From: a virus
Virus record (IMG/VR): IMGVR_UViG_3300050821_009262
Coordinates: 1 to 25,062 of that record
Direction: 5' to 3' (one strand)
Length of the DNA stretch: 25,062 nt
Position 1 is the first letter of the stretch; every line of letters starts with the position of its first letter. Positions 1 to 5,356 of this stretch are shown one piece after another. The notes under the pieces are model-generated. The model was not told the DNA's origin, did not search any database, and saw only the letters and a program-made list of their open reading frames with translations. The position numbers and the translations under genes are program-made.

Positions 1-111
1 GCACCGGAACTCAAGGAATGTTATTCGGCGGCCCGCGTGGCGCTTTGGTTCAAGACTTGGGAAGAAGCGCAAGCATTCGTCGCGCTATTCACTTCTGCAA
101 AGGGAACGTGA
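1..111 (+). CDS. C-terminal end of a small hypothetical protein (partial)
   Basis: Frame 1 is open from the left edge to a TGA at 109-111 and gives 36 residues ending in a Lys-Gly-Thr tail. The next gene begins 1 nt after this stop with a GTG, which is typical of co-translated phage early genes. The visible part is helical and rich in Ala, Trp and Phe, with no recognisable domain. The start lies outside the window. I take it as real because of the tight coupling to the downstream gene, but the family is unknown. Confidence 0.5.
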   Translation, partial: APELKECYSAARVALWFKTWEEAQAFVALFTSAKGT

Positions 112-112
112 C

Positions 113-361
113 GTGACGAAAGCCGATAAGCTAACACTCGCCGCCAAAGCTGCCGCTATTTGGTTCATCAAGGTCTGCGACTACGGCGACGAAAGCCTGA
201 ACTACGAGAATGGCGATAGCGACGTGTTCGCCGGCCATGCCAAAAAGGATGCGAGAGCAATCAAACTTGATCTGCAGGCCGCCTTAGCGGCGAAGGGCAT
301 CGGCGTCGGAGAGTTGGTGAAGATCGCAAATAGTCCGCCGCACACGCGCAAGAAGCGTTAA
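113..361 (+). CDS. Small hypothetical phage early protein, 82 aa
   Basis: The gene starts with GTG at 113. An AAGGGA ribosome site ends about 7 nt upstream, and the start is 1 nt after the preceding stop. The product is a soluble, mainly helical protein with a mixed acidic and basic middle (Asp/Glu near residues 24-40) and a basic tail (His-Thr-Arg-Lys-Lys-Arg). I see no Cys/His metal site, signal peptide or membrane segment. It belongs to the rightward small-gene operon and converges on the repressor gene at 387-548. The function is not recognised. Confidence 0.65.
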   Translation: MTKADKLTLAAKAAAIWFIKVCDYGDESLNYENGDSDVFAGHAKKDARAIKLDLQAALAAKGIGVGELVKIANSPPHTRKKR

Positions 362-386
362 AGACCGCATAGTCGCCAACGATAGG

Positions 387-548
387 TCAATCTTTATGAC
401 GTTCCCGACGCTTCAATTCCCGCTCTACGGCCTTACGGATGAAATCCGCTCGTTTCTCGCCGTCATCCAATACGGCGTCCATTCGACTGAGTGTCCCAGC
501 CGGGAGCCTAGCGGGAATCTGTTCCTCATTTATGCGTTTTCGCCCCAT
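387..548 (-). CDS. Ribbon-helix-helix (CopG/Arc-type) transcriptional repressor, 53 aa
   Basis: The layout is that of a ribbon-helix-helix DNA-binding protein: a short basic N-terminus and strand (residues 1-16, with RLPAG), helix A (about 18-29) and helix B with the FIRKAVEREL motif (about 36-46), then a charged tail. Such proteins bind palindromic operators as dimers through the beta ribbon. I prefer the ATG at 548 (MGRKR). The frame is also open to an ATG at 584, but that codon lies inside an operator palindrome and would add 12 uncharged-looking residues not expected in the family. It is the only leftward gene in the early region and faces the operon from 656 onward across a symmetric promoter region with TGATATCA palindromes. 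It is probably autoregulated and also represses the rightward operon. The fold call is fairly secure; the target is inferred from context. Confidence 0.75.
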   Translation of the reverse strand: MGRKRINEEQIPARLPAGTLSRMDAVLDDGEKRADFIRKAVERELKRRERHKD

Positions 549-574
549 CTGGACCCGCTCATATGCATAAATAC

Positions 575-614
575 ATGATATCATCTATTGACTATGGCAA
601 TATAGGTGATATCA
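575..614. promoter_or_regulatory. Paired TGATATCA operators between divergent promoters
   Basis: There are two copies of the same palindromic core: ATGATATCAT at 575-584 (10-bp perfect palindrome) and TGATATCA at 607-614. Their centres are 31 bp apart, close to three helical turns. One copy overlaps the rightward -10 box. The other lies just downstream of the inferred leftward start. I noticed no other full TGATATCA elsewhere in the window. They are probable binding sites for the ribbon-helix-helix protein encoded at 387-548; the pairing of protein and site is inference. Confidence 0.55.
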
Positions 615-615
615 T
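588..615 (+). promoter_or_regulatory. Rightward sigma70-type promoter for the small-gene operon
   Basis: TTGACT (588-593) is followed after 16 nt by TATCAT (610-615), which resembles a housekeeping promoter. Transcription would start near 622, ahead of the AGGAGG ribosome site at 644-649. The -10 box overlaps the TGATATCA palindrome at 607-614, so a bound repressor would block it. Confidence 0.6.
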
Positions 616-627
616 ATATCCAGTCAA
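599..627 (-). promoter_or_regulatory. Leftward sigma70-type promoter for the repressor gene
   Basis: On the minus strand TTGACT (complement of 627-622) is followed after 17 nt by TATATT (complement of 604-599). Transcription would start near 592 and read into the repressor gene at 548, giving a leader of about 44 nt. The -35 boxes of this promoter and of the rightward one form the two arms of a perfect 9-bp inverted repeat (CTATTGACT 585-593, AGTCAATAG 622-630). The two promoters are therefore interleaved and nearly mirror images. Confidence 0.6.
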
Positions 628-655
628 TAGGACCGGCCCATTTTAGGAGGATACC

Positions 656-763
656 ATGCAGTACGATCACCATTATCTGCTTTGGCTCTATGAGCAAGGA
701 TACGGGTCGCACAGCTTCCGTCGTTTAGTTCTGGCTGGTTATGTTTCGAAAAGTCTCCAGTAA
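656..763 (+). CDS. Very small hypothetical protein, 35 aa
   Basis: An ATG at 656 follows a near-perfect AGGAGG ribosome site (644-649) with 6 nt spacing, and a TAA closes the frame at 761-763. It is the first gene after the rightward promoter. The peptide is rich in Tyr, Leu and His, with a pattern like a short helix (LLWLYEQGYGSHSF) and no clear membrane span. No family is recognised. The strong ribosome site and position make it a likely expressed micro-protein or leader peptide rather than chance. Confidence 0.6.
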   Translation: MQYDHHYLLWLYEQGYGSHSFRRLVLAGYVSKSLQ

Positions 764-779
764 GCGGGGAATTTGTGAC

Positions 780-1013
780 ATGACCGCCATTTTTGTAAAT
801 GGGGTGAAGCATCGCTTCCCCGAAGAACTCATCGAATGGAATGACATCAAACAGCTTGCCGATCCCCACGACGAGAAGGGACTTTTGATTGTCAAATATT
901 ACTACATCGACCACGCCGATATGTATCGCAGTGGCTATCTTGAACCCGGTAAAGATCGAATAGCCGTTGTCGAGGGCATGAGGTTTGCCGCGATACATAG
1001 CGGCGGCGCGTAA
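780..1013 (+). CDS. Multiubiquitin/BilA-like beta-grasp (ubiquitin-like) protein, 77 aa, ending Gly-Gly-Ala
   Basis: The product reads as one ubiquitin-like beta-grasp domain of the bacterial multiubiquitin type. It has a first strand with FVNG (residues 4-7), a strand and helix with WNDIKQLA (about 23-30), a third strand with IVKYYY (about 41-46), then GYLEPG (about 55-60) and a last strand VVEGMRF (about 65-71). The order VNG, hydrophobic-x-x-I-x-x-LA, V-x-Y, G-x-L-x-x-G, then (E/D)G-M/I-x-F matches members of that family as I know them. The C-terminus is Ser-Gly-Gly-Ala, so a Gly-Gly sits one residue from the end, as in ubiquitin-like proteins that need trimming. I start at the ATG at 780 because the frame upstream (from 741) overlaps the preceding gene. 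The ribosome site is weak. No E1, E2 or JAB gene is visible in the window. The call is from motif pattern only. Confidence 0.5.
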   Translation: MTAIFVNGVKHRFPEELIEWNDIKQLADPHDEKGLLIVKYYYIDHADMYRSGYLEPGKDRIAVVEGMRFAAIHSGGA

Positions 1014-1043
1014 CAACGGCCACACTAAAGACCGGAGTAGCCG

Positions 1044-1247
1044 ATGACAAACCAAGAAGCCACAAGGAGCGACGTTCTTGCCGTGATCCGTGAACTTCAA
1101 CGATTTAAATACCGTCAGATCGATGACGACATTAAAAACGACTGCGACATCATCTGTGCCAATCTCAAGCTCGCCCTTGAACAAGACACTATGCCCGGCT
1201 TCAATACGATGTTGATGCAGAAAGTCGAAAGTCTGAAAATCCGCTAA
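1044..1247 (+). CDS. Small hypothetical protein, 67 aa
   Basis: An ATG at 1044 has a GGAG ribosome site at 1034-1037. The product looks all-helical, with alternating charged and hydrophobic residues, two Cys in a Cys-x4-Cys spacing around residues 34-39 and a Lys-Ile-Arg end. There is no signal or membrane segment. A 6-bp perfect hairpin (1254-1269) follows the stop and precedes the next gene. The function is not recognised. Confidence 0.6.
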   Translation: MTNQEATRSDVLAVIRELQRFKYRQIDDDIKNDCDIICANLKLALEQDTMPGFNTMLMQKVESLKIR

Positions 1248-1281
1248 CCCAACGCCGTCATGCGACGGCATGGAGAGGATG

Positions 1282-1686
1282 ATGTCTCAGGTTGTCACCT
1301 TGGCCGGCGCTCCGCACGTTCTATGGCAATGCAAAACCTGTGGCGTCTTAGCGACGTGCCCGGAGGTCGTCTATGACCAGCACCGCGCCGAAGGCGGCTT
1401 TCATTTCTGCCCGAATGGACATTCGTGGGGCTGGTCAAAAGAGAATTGCGAACGTGAGGAACTGCGCCGAGAGCGAGATAGGCTCAAACAGCAGGTCGCC
1501 GCGCGTGATGATGAGGTTGCGCGCCAGATAGCTATGCGCAAGCAGATCGAAGGCAAGCTTGGGCGCGTGACCAAGCGTATCAATCACGGCGTTTGTCCGT
1601 GCTGCAACAGAACCTTTGGGAATCTTGCACGGCACATGAAATCGAAGCACCCGAACGTGGTGCCGCTCGAACAGAAAACCGCGTGA
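1282..1686 (+). CDS. Zn-finger phage protein with N-terminal Cys/His ribbon, coiled coil and C-terminal C2H2 finger
   Basis: There are three parts. The N-terminal third carries a possible zinc ribbon (CKTCG, then a later CP and an FCPNGH motif). The middle is a charged coiled coil of about 50 residues, rich in Arg, Glu and Gln. The C-terminus has CPCCNRTF followed by LARHMKSKH, a C2H2 finger. This arrangement is familiar from small proteins of many proteobacterial phages whose role is unknown. DNA or protein binding is likely. The frame is open from an ATG at 1270, but the GGAG at 1272-1275 lies 6 nt before the ATG at 1282, so I choose 1282 (134 aa). Confidence 0.7.
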   Translation: MSQVVTLAGAPHVLWQCKTCGVLATCPEVVYDQHRAEGGFHFCPNGHSWGWSKENCEREELRRERDRLKQQVAARDDEVARQIAMRKQIEGKLGRVTKRINHGVCPCCNRTFGNLARHMKSKHPNVVPLEQKTA

Positions 1687-1723
1687 TGTTTATGTGAGTT
1701 GAGGGAACAACGGAGAAGAAAAC

Positions 1724-1792
1724 ATGAAGGAATTTTTCGCGGCCATCGGTATCATCGCCACGTTCTTGTTTCTCGCCTATCTGCTGTCCTAA
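1724..1792 (+). CDS. Membrane mini-protein, 22 aa, single transmembrane helix
   Basis: An ATG at 1724 lies about 8 nt after a GGAG (1712-1715), with TAA at 1790-1792. After a short MKEFF start, nearly the whole peptide is hydrophobic (Ala, Ile, Phe, Leu), ending Tyr-Leu-Leu-Ser. This is enough for one inner-membrane helix. The strong ribosome site and fit between two genes support expression. The role is unknown; one-helix phage peptides often modulate membrane complexes. Confidence 0.55.
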   Translation: MKEFFAAIGIIATFLFLAYLLS

Positions 1793-1807
1793 TCGGAGTA
1801 TGGAACA

Positions 1808-1987
1808 ATGGTTCTACAGCCGGTCAAAAACATCAAATACGTCGGGGCCTCACGCTACACAGGGTATATCGCCAAGTCTATTCGCCTGATCTTGGAATGC
1901 GGCCATGACCAATACCGAAAGGCGAGTCAGGGCGTACCGAGACGAGCACGTTGCAGGGAATGCGAACGACGGCCACATAAAGGATAA
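1808..1987 (+). CDS. Small Zn-ribbon protein, 59 aa
   Basis: An ATG at 1808 has a GGAG at 1795-1798 and the frame closes with TAA at 1985-1987. The C-terminal half holds LECGHDQ and, after 15 residues, CRECERR. The Cys-x-His and Cys-x2-Cys together can bind one zinc ion. The chain is very basic, which suits nucleic-acid contact. Short proteins with this CGH...CxxC pattern are common in phage early regions but uncharacterised. It lies 6 nt before the next gene. A longer frame covering 1699-1908 is a shadow, because it ignores this ribosome site and has a shadow-like composition. Confidence 0.6.
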   Translation: MVLQPVKNIKYVGASRYTGYIAKSIRLILECGHDQYRKASQGVPRRARCRECERRPHKG

Positions 1988-1993
1988 TCGACA

Positions 1994-2185
1994 ATGAAAC
2001 CATTTCTGCTGCTCGCTTCTGCTCTCTTTTTGTTTGCCGCGCCGACGCGGGCTGACATGCTGCCACCGGAGTGTCTGCCGAAGCCATGGACTTGCGGAAT
2101 GAGCAAAAAGCATGTTCGGCAGTTCTGCGAATATCTGTGGCGTGAAGGCTGGACTTGCGGCGGCACGACAAGACACCGCTTTTGA
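1994..2185 (+). CDS. Small secreted Cys-containing protein, 63 aa
   Basis: The N-terminus is a clear Sec signal peptide: MKP, a hydrophobic core of Leu, Ala and Phe, then a likely cleavage site after Thr-Arg-Ala near residue 20. The mature part is about 43 residues with four Cys (PEC, TCG, FCEY, TCGG), enough for two disulfides in the periplasm. AAAGGA lies about 9 nt before the ATG. It is probably a periplasmic effector or envelope-modifying phage protein, but no family is recognised. A cytoplasmic-type early operon encoding an exported disulfide protein is unusual. Confidence 0.6.
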   Translation: MKPFLLLASALFLFAAPTRADMLPPECLPKPWTCGMSKKHVRQFCEYLWREGWTCGGTTRHRF

Positions 2186-2199
2186 AAGGTTAGTCGGCA

Positions 2200-2472
2200 A
2201 TGAACGATCATATTCGCTGGGCCGTTTCCCGTTGGGAGGCTGAGGTCAAGAACCGTCCGTTGCGGAACATTCATCGGCGCACACTCGATACTACGTGGCG
2301 GCAGGTTATCTGCCATTACGGCGGCGACGCCGAAGGGCTATGTGGCCCCACCCATGACGAGCTTCTTGAAGCCACGCCAACAACCACGGCAGAGGAACAA
2401 TTTACAATCGCAATACGAGAAATTGGCGCGATAGCCACTGATGTCTTGAAACGTCACAATATAAGGCCGTGA
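2200..2472 (+). CDS. Hypothetical phage protein, 90 aa
   Basis: An ATG at 2200 lies 14 nt after the preceding stop, with AAAGG upstream. The N-terminal half is basic and Trp-rich (IRWAVSRWEAEVKNRPL, then RRTLDTTWRQVI) and resembles a conserved small protein seen in other phages of GC-rich proteobacteria. The C-terminal half is helical and acidic-to-neutral and ends Arg-Pro. It has no signal, membrane segment or metal cluster. Function unknown. Confidence 0.6.
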   Translation: MNDHIRWAVSRWEAEVKNRPLRNIHRRTLDTTWRQVICHYGGDAEGLCGPTHDELLEATPTTTAEEQFTIAIREIGAIATDVLKRHNIRP

Positions 2473-2475
2473 AGG

Positions 2476-2649
2476 ATGGGTGCCGCCAATAAGGAAGTCA
2501 AAAAACGCGCGCAATTCCTCGCAACTTGCGAACACTCCTTCACGCATACGGAAGTTGATCGCCGATTTGGCTTGCTGATTATTTGCAACGACTGCGATCA
2601 GGTCGTTGACGTAATTGCGCGGCCCGGCGCTCACGAACGCCACTCCTGA
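2476..2649 (+). CDS. Small putative Zn-binding protein, 57 aa
   Basis: An ATG at 2476 lies 3 nt after the preceding stop, and the TGA at 2647-2649 overlaps an ATG at 2649. The product has CEH near residue 18 and CNDC near residue 37, so it can form a Cys/His plus Cys-x2-Cys zinc site between two beta strands (FGLLIICNDC). The AAGG directly before the ATG is a poor ribosome site, so translation may depend on coupling to the upstream gene. Function unknown. Confidence 0.5.
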   Translation: MGAANKEVKKRAQFLATCEHSFTHTEVDRRFGLLIICNDCDQVVDVIARPGAHERHS

Positions 2650-2672
2650 TGAATCAACCGCGAGAGGATAAA

Positions 2673-2870
2673 ATGCCAAAGTTCCAAGAGACATTTTGCA
2701 GCCAATGTGGCGGCGCATTCGGTCCCGGCGATAGCGGGTTCTCACATTGCGACCAGCACAATGAGCTTGCCGAGCTTGATGAGCCTAGCCCGATGGTCAA
2801 GCGCGTGATGAAACAATTTGAGAGTGCCTTAGCGCGGCGGCGCGCCTACGGGCCACCCTCTGTGCACTGA
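2673..2870 (+). CDS. Small Zn-ribbon protein, 65 aa
   Basis: I choose the ATG at 2673 because GAGAGGA (2662-2668) lies just upstream. The frame is also open from the ATG at 2649 that overlaps the previous stop. The product starts with a CSQCGG and HCDQH pair that forms a zinc ribbon within the first 30 residues. A helical, basic C-terminal half follows and may bind nucleic acid. It is the fourth Cys/His protein in this short operon. Function unknown. Confidence 0.6.
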   Translation: MPKFQETFCSQCGGAFGPGDSGFSHCDQHNELAELDEPSPMVKRVMKQFESALARRRAYGPPSVH

Positions 2871-2889
2871 CGCGGCGAGAGGGAAGATC

Positions 2890-3108
2890 ATGCGCGGAAC
2901 ACCATTACAAACGCGAGAGGCCGCTGAGGCGGCGCAGGGTTCGATTGAGGATGAGGAGGCCGGTCGTGTGGCTCTGGAATCCGCATGGGATAAGATCGAT
3001 GGCGCCATTGCTGCTGCCGGCATTGGCTCAGGGAGCCGATCGACCAAAATAAGATTTTCGATTTACGAACTACGAATGCTGAGACAGTTTCGGCGCCAAT
3101 ACGCATAA
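2890..3108 (+). CDS. Hypothetical protein, 72 aa
   Basis: An ATG at 2890 follows a GAGAGGGA ribosome site. The N-terminal half is an acidic Ala/Glu helix. The C-terminal half ends in a basic segment (KIRFSIYELRMLRQFRRQY) that could contact nucleic acid. No domain is recognised. The frame has a normal composition and an optimal ribosome site, so it is probably expressed. Confidence 0.55.
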   Translation: MRGTPLQTREAAEAAQGSIEDEEAGRVALESAWDKIDGAIAAAGIGSGSRSTKIRFSIYELRMLRQFRRQYA

Positions 3109-3134
3109 CGTGCGCTCCTGGGGAGGAAGTCGCC

Positions 3135-3269
3135 ATGACCATCGTTTTTAATATACCGACTTGGGGAGTGTGGATTGTTGCGGCCATGCTTGCGGCCAGC
3201 ATCGGTGTGAACATCTGGCACGGAATTGTTGTGCGGGATTATATGCGCTGGCTGAATAGGCCACGTTAA
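3135..3269 (+). CDS. Small membrane protein, 44 aa, one transmembrane helix
   Basis: An ATG at 3135 has GGGGAGGA about 6 nt upstream, and TAA closes the frame at 3267-3269. A hydrophobic, Trp-containing segment of about 20 residues (from GVWIVAAML) spans the membrane once. It is followed by a basic tail (RDYMRWLNRPR) that predicts a cytoplasmic C-terminus. It is the last gene of the rightward operon, directly before the convergent terminator. Function unknown. Confidence 0.55.
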   Translation: MTIVFNIPTWGVWIVAAMLAASIGVNIWHGIVVRDYMRWLNRPR

Positions 3270-3277
3270 CGTGTCGC

Positions 3278-3315
3278 AAATAAAAAAGAAATGCCGAGCC
3301 CGTAGGGGCCCGGCA
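3278..3315 (-). terminator. Intrinsic terminator of the leftward late operon
   Basis: A 9-bp stem (3293-3301 with 3306-3314, loop GTAG) is followed on the minus strand by a T-rich run (complement of the A-rich 3278-3291). In the minus-strand RNA the single non-Watson-Crick pair is a G-U wobble. In the plus-strand RNA it would be an A-C mismatch with no U tract after the stem. It therefore ends the late transcript coming from the right. Confidence 0.75.
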
Positions 3316-3382
3316 GCACATAGCGGATAGTCATCAACAGCGGGAACGGTATAGGGCCGTCGCTGCTGTCACGCAACCTCGA

Positions 3383-3544
3383 TCATTCGTTGTTCACGGC
3401 CTCCTTGGGCGGCCCGCCGATCGACACCTCGTCGTCCGGCGTCTCGAATTCTGGGTGTGCGACATCGTCCTCGTCCTGGAACTTGTTCCGTTTGACCACG
3501 CGACGCACGCGCGGTCCGGGGATCCTCGGACGCTGACGACGCAT
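3383..3544 (-). CDS. Small hypothetical protein, 53 aa, last gene of the late operon
   Basis: The N-terminal half is strongly basic and Pro/Arg-rich (MRRQRPRIPGPRVRR). The C-terminal half is acidic, ending near KEAVNNE. I start at the ATG at 3544, 13 nt after the upstream stop. An earlier ATG at 3601 would overlap the holin-like gene by 44 nt. It is the last gene before the terminator. No family is recognised; the bipolar charge suggests a disordered binding peptide. Confidence 0.45.
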   Translation of the reverse strand: MRRQRPRIPGPRVRRVVKRNKFQDEDDVAHPEFETPDDEVSIGGPPKEAVNNE

Positions 3545-3557
3545 CGGAGCACTCGCA

Positions 3558-3821
3558 TCAGTGGGTACCGATTGGATATAGGCGGTTTGCCACGGCAACA
3601 ACGGCCGTCATCGCGCCGGCTACGGCGCCAACGACAGCGCCGAGACCAACTGAGACGGTGTGACTGACACCGAGCGCGCGGCGCTTTTCGATCTTGGCGC
3701 CCTTTTCCTGCAGGATATAGGCGTGCAGGTCGCCTACTTGCTGGCTAATGCCCTCGAGCTGCTTGCCCTGGTTTGTGAGGTGGACCTCGACCGCGGCGAG
3801 GCGCTCTTGGACTGTAGCCAT
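3558..3821 (-). CDS. XhlA/holin-like protein: coiled coil plus one transmembrane helix, 87 aa
   Basis: Residues 1-45 form an amphipathic coiled coil (MATVQERLAAVEVHL..., then QLEGISQQVGDL). A basic stretch (KIEKRR) follows, then a Gly/Ala/Val membrane segment (about residues 55-78) and a short tail. This is the layout of XhlA-type phage hemolysin/holin accessory proteins, which sit in the inner membrane and help release the endolysin. It starts 3 nt after the Rz1-like stop, within the lysis cassette. The sequence shows the topology; the holin role is inferred. Confidence 0.55.
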   Translation of the reverse strand: MATVQERLAAVEVHLTNQGKQLEGISQQVGDLHAYILQEKGAKIEKRRALGVSHTVSVGLGAVVGAVAGAMTAVVAVANRLYPIGTH

Positions 3822-3824
3822 GGC

Positions 3825-4118
3825 TCATTTCCTTGGACCGTAGCGCTGCCGGACACCGGCAACGCAGTTTCGACCGTTCTCGATTTCGTTGCGTGCGGTG
3901 ACGAGCACCGCCTCATCGCGAACGAAAGCGACGCGGGCATCCGTGGTGGACTTTACTTTCGGGAAGTTCACCGGCGCGAGTATCTGCTCGCACACGCGAA
4001 GAGCTGCGAGGTTCACCGCCAGCGGCGGTGTGCCGAATAGCTGATTAGGAGATGAGGCGCAGCCGCAGAGCGGGAGCCCCAATAGGACAAGCCGGAGCAC
4101 TCTTGATAGATCGTGCAT
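3825..4118 (-). CDS. Rz1-like outer-membrane spanin lipoprotein (o-spanin), 97 aa
   Basis: I choose the ATG at 4118, which gives a type II signal: a basic start (MHDLSRVLR), a hydrophobic core and a lipobox ending Leu-Cys-Gly-Cys near residue 23. The mature lipoprotein would be anchored in the outer membrane. Its start lies inside the 3' end of the Rz-like gene (4045-4482) in another frame, the classic overlapping Rz/Rz1 arrangement. Spanin pairs fuse inner and outer membranes at the end of lysis. It is longer than lambda Rz1 and less Pro-rich. Confidence 0.7.
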   Translation of the reverse strand: MHDLSRVLRLVLLGLPLCGCASSPNQLFGTPPLAVNLAALRVCEQILAPVNFPKVKSTTDARVAFVRDEAVLVTARNEIENGRNCVAGVRQRYGPRK

Positions 4119-4482
4119 AATTTTGGACCTGTTGCCGGAGGTTGATGATTGTCCGGTCGCGCGCGGCAATGACAGGGCCATACTTCGCCTCAGCCGCCTT
4201 CGCGGCGTCGGTGTCTCGTGCTTCAGCCTCTTTGGCAATTTTGGCATTCGCCGCTACCCACACTGCCCTCTCATCGACGCGACCGACGTGGTTTTCATAG
4301 AGACCAGACGCGTACGCGACGCTGACGAGCACGGCGGCCCTTATGGCGAATGCGCGCGCCGTGGGATCGAGGTAGGCCAAGACCGCCAGCGCGACAAGTA
4401 CGCCGACCGAAATGCCGGTCAGCTCACTGATATGGGCGATCTCGCGCCAGATATCGCCGAGACCGGAGAGCATCTCAAACAT
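4045..4482 (-). CDS. Rz-like inner-membrane spanin (i-spanin), 145 aa
   Basis: The N-terminal third holds two hydrophobic segments (about residues 22-39 and 45-61). Next comes a periplasmic Ala/Glu/Lys-rich coiled coil (about 70-130, with AKIAKEAEARDTDAAKAAEA) and a short tail. This fits an i-spanin, although lambda Rz has only one N-terminal helix. The ATG at 4482 overlaps the endolysin stop by 8 nt. The 3' end overlaps the Rz1-like gene by 74 nt. Role: partner of the o-spanin in disrupting the outer membrane. Confidence 0.7.
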   Translation of the reverse strand: MFEMLSGLGDIWREIAHISELTGISVGVLVALAVLAYLDPTARAFAIRAAVLVSVAYASGLYENHVGRVDERAVWVAANAKIAKEAEARDTDAAKAAEAKYGPVIAARDRTIINLRQQVQNYARSIKSAPACPIGAPALRLRLIS

Positions 4483-5356
4483 GGTCGTTCAGCAGTTTTT
4501 GCCGGCGGTCGTACCAGACGTACGCGCCGAGTATTAGGAAACCGATACCAGCGGCCAGGGCGAACTCGTGGGAATGGGCGAGCGTGACGAGATGGTCCCA
4601 GACCCCGAGATTGGTCAGGTTGTCCTTCGTGGTCTGGATCGGTGCGCTCGCGTCATTGAACTGGTCGAGGAAGGCCCTGATCGCCAGCCAGATGCCGCCG
4701 GCGCCGGTCGCGGCGCCCGCCGTGCCCGAGGTCGAGCTCGCCATGCTCTTCGGCGGCTTCGTGCGCTCGCCCTTCGGGCACACGGTGGTTTCGGAGGGGG
4801 CTACCTGGGTGGTCGCTTCGGTCTCTGGGTCGTCCGGCACGTTGGCCCATGAGATTTCGGCGTTGCGCCGGCGCACGAGACCCTGCATGCGCTCGCCCTT
4901 CGAGTTCACATATTGCAGCATCGCGCGCTCGGCGCCGGGCCAGTTGCCGGCGTTCACGAGGCCGATGACGTGCGGCGACGCCGATGGGCAGTTAAAATCG
5001 AGATCGGCCAGTGCGTCGAATTGGTGCTGGGTGACCGACACCTTGAGCAGCCGATTTACGCGCGCCTCGCACGGCTCGAGGTCGTCGGCGAAGATTTGCT
5101 CGGCCTGCTCGTCGGTCAGGCGCATACCCTGATGGATGCGCGGCGCCAGTCCTGCGACCTTGATCGGGCCGGCGGCGTCGGTGTGACCGATGCCGATGGT
5201 AAGCGTGCCGTGCACGGCGCCGCCTTGCCACTCGGGCTGCACCCACTTCCCGTTGACGTGGACCTTGGCGAGTTTGTCGTCGTAGACGTAGAGGATGCGC
5301 TCCTCCCACGGCTCGGTCAGTTTGGCGCGGCCGGCAGCGCTCATACGCATGGTCAT
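4475..5356 (-). CDS. Endolysin: GH24-type muramidase with C-terminal membrane anchor, 293 aa
   Basis: The N-terminal 170 residues are a phage lysozyme of the T4/P22 type that cleaves peptidoglycan between MurNAc and GlcNAc. The catalytic pattern is visible: Glu18 (in WEERIL), Asp27 (in YVYDD) and Thr53 (in LTIGIGHT). An insert of about 20 residues lies between Asp and Thr. Residues 175-235 form a Ser/Thr/Ala/Gly linker. The tail has one hydrophobic helix (about 264-282, FALAAGIGFLILGAYVW) followed by basic residues. That tail is an oddity, because classic GH24 endolysins are soluble or carry an N-terminal SAR signal. The ATG at 5356 overlaps the upstream stop (TGATG). It starts the lysis cassette with Rz/Rz1 downstream. 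Confidence 0.85.
   Translation of the reverse strand: MTMRMSAAGRAKLTEPWEERILYVYDDKLAKVHVNGKWVQPEWQGGAVHGTLTIGIGHTDAAGPIKVAGLAPRIHQGMRLTDEQAEQIFADDLEPCEARVNRLLKVSVTQHQFDALADLDFNCPSASPHVIGLVNAGNWPGAERAMLQYVNSKGERMQGLVRRRNAEISWANVPDDPETEATTQVAPSETTVCPKGERTKPPKSMASSTSGTAGAATGAGGIWLAIRAFLDQFNDASAPIQTTKDNLTNLGVWDHLVTLAHSHEFALAAGIGFLILGAYVWYDRRQKLLNDHV

Noticed and set aside
624-1271. A 215-codon minus-strand frame opposite the ubiquitin-like gene
   Set aside because: It overlaps the divergent promoter region and three plus-strand genes that have better ribosome sites, and it has no recognisable domain.
3278-3315. Possible bidirectional terminator
   Set aside because: In the plus direction the stem has an A-C mismatch and no U tract follows, so only the leftward direction is supported.
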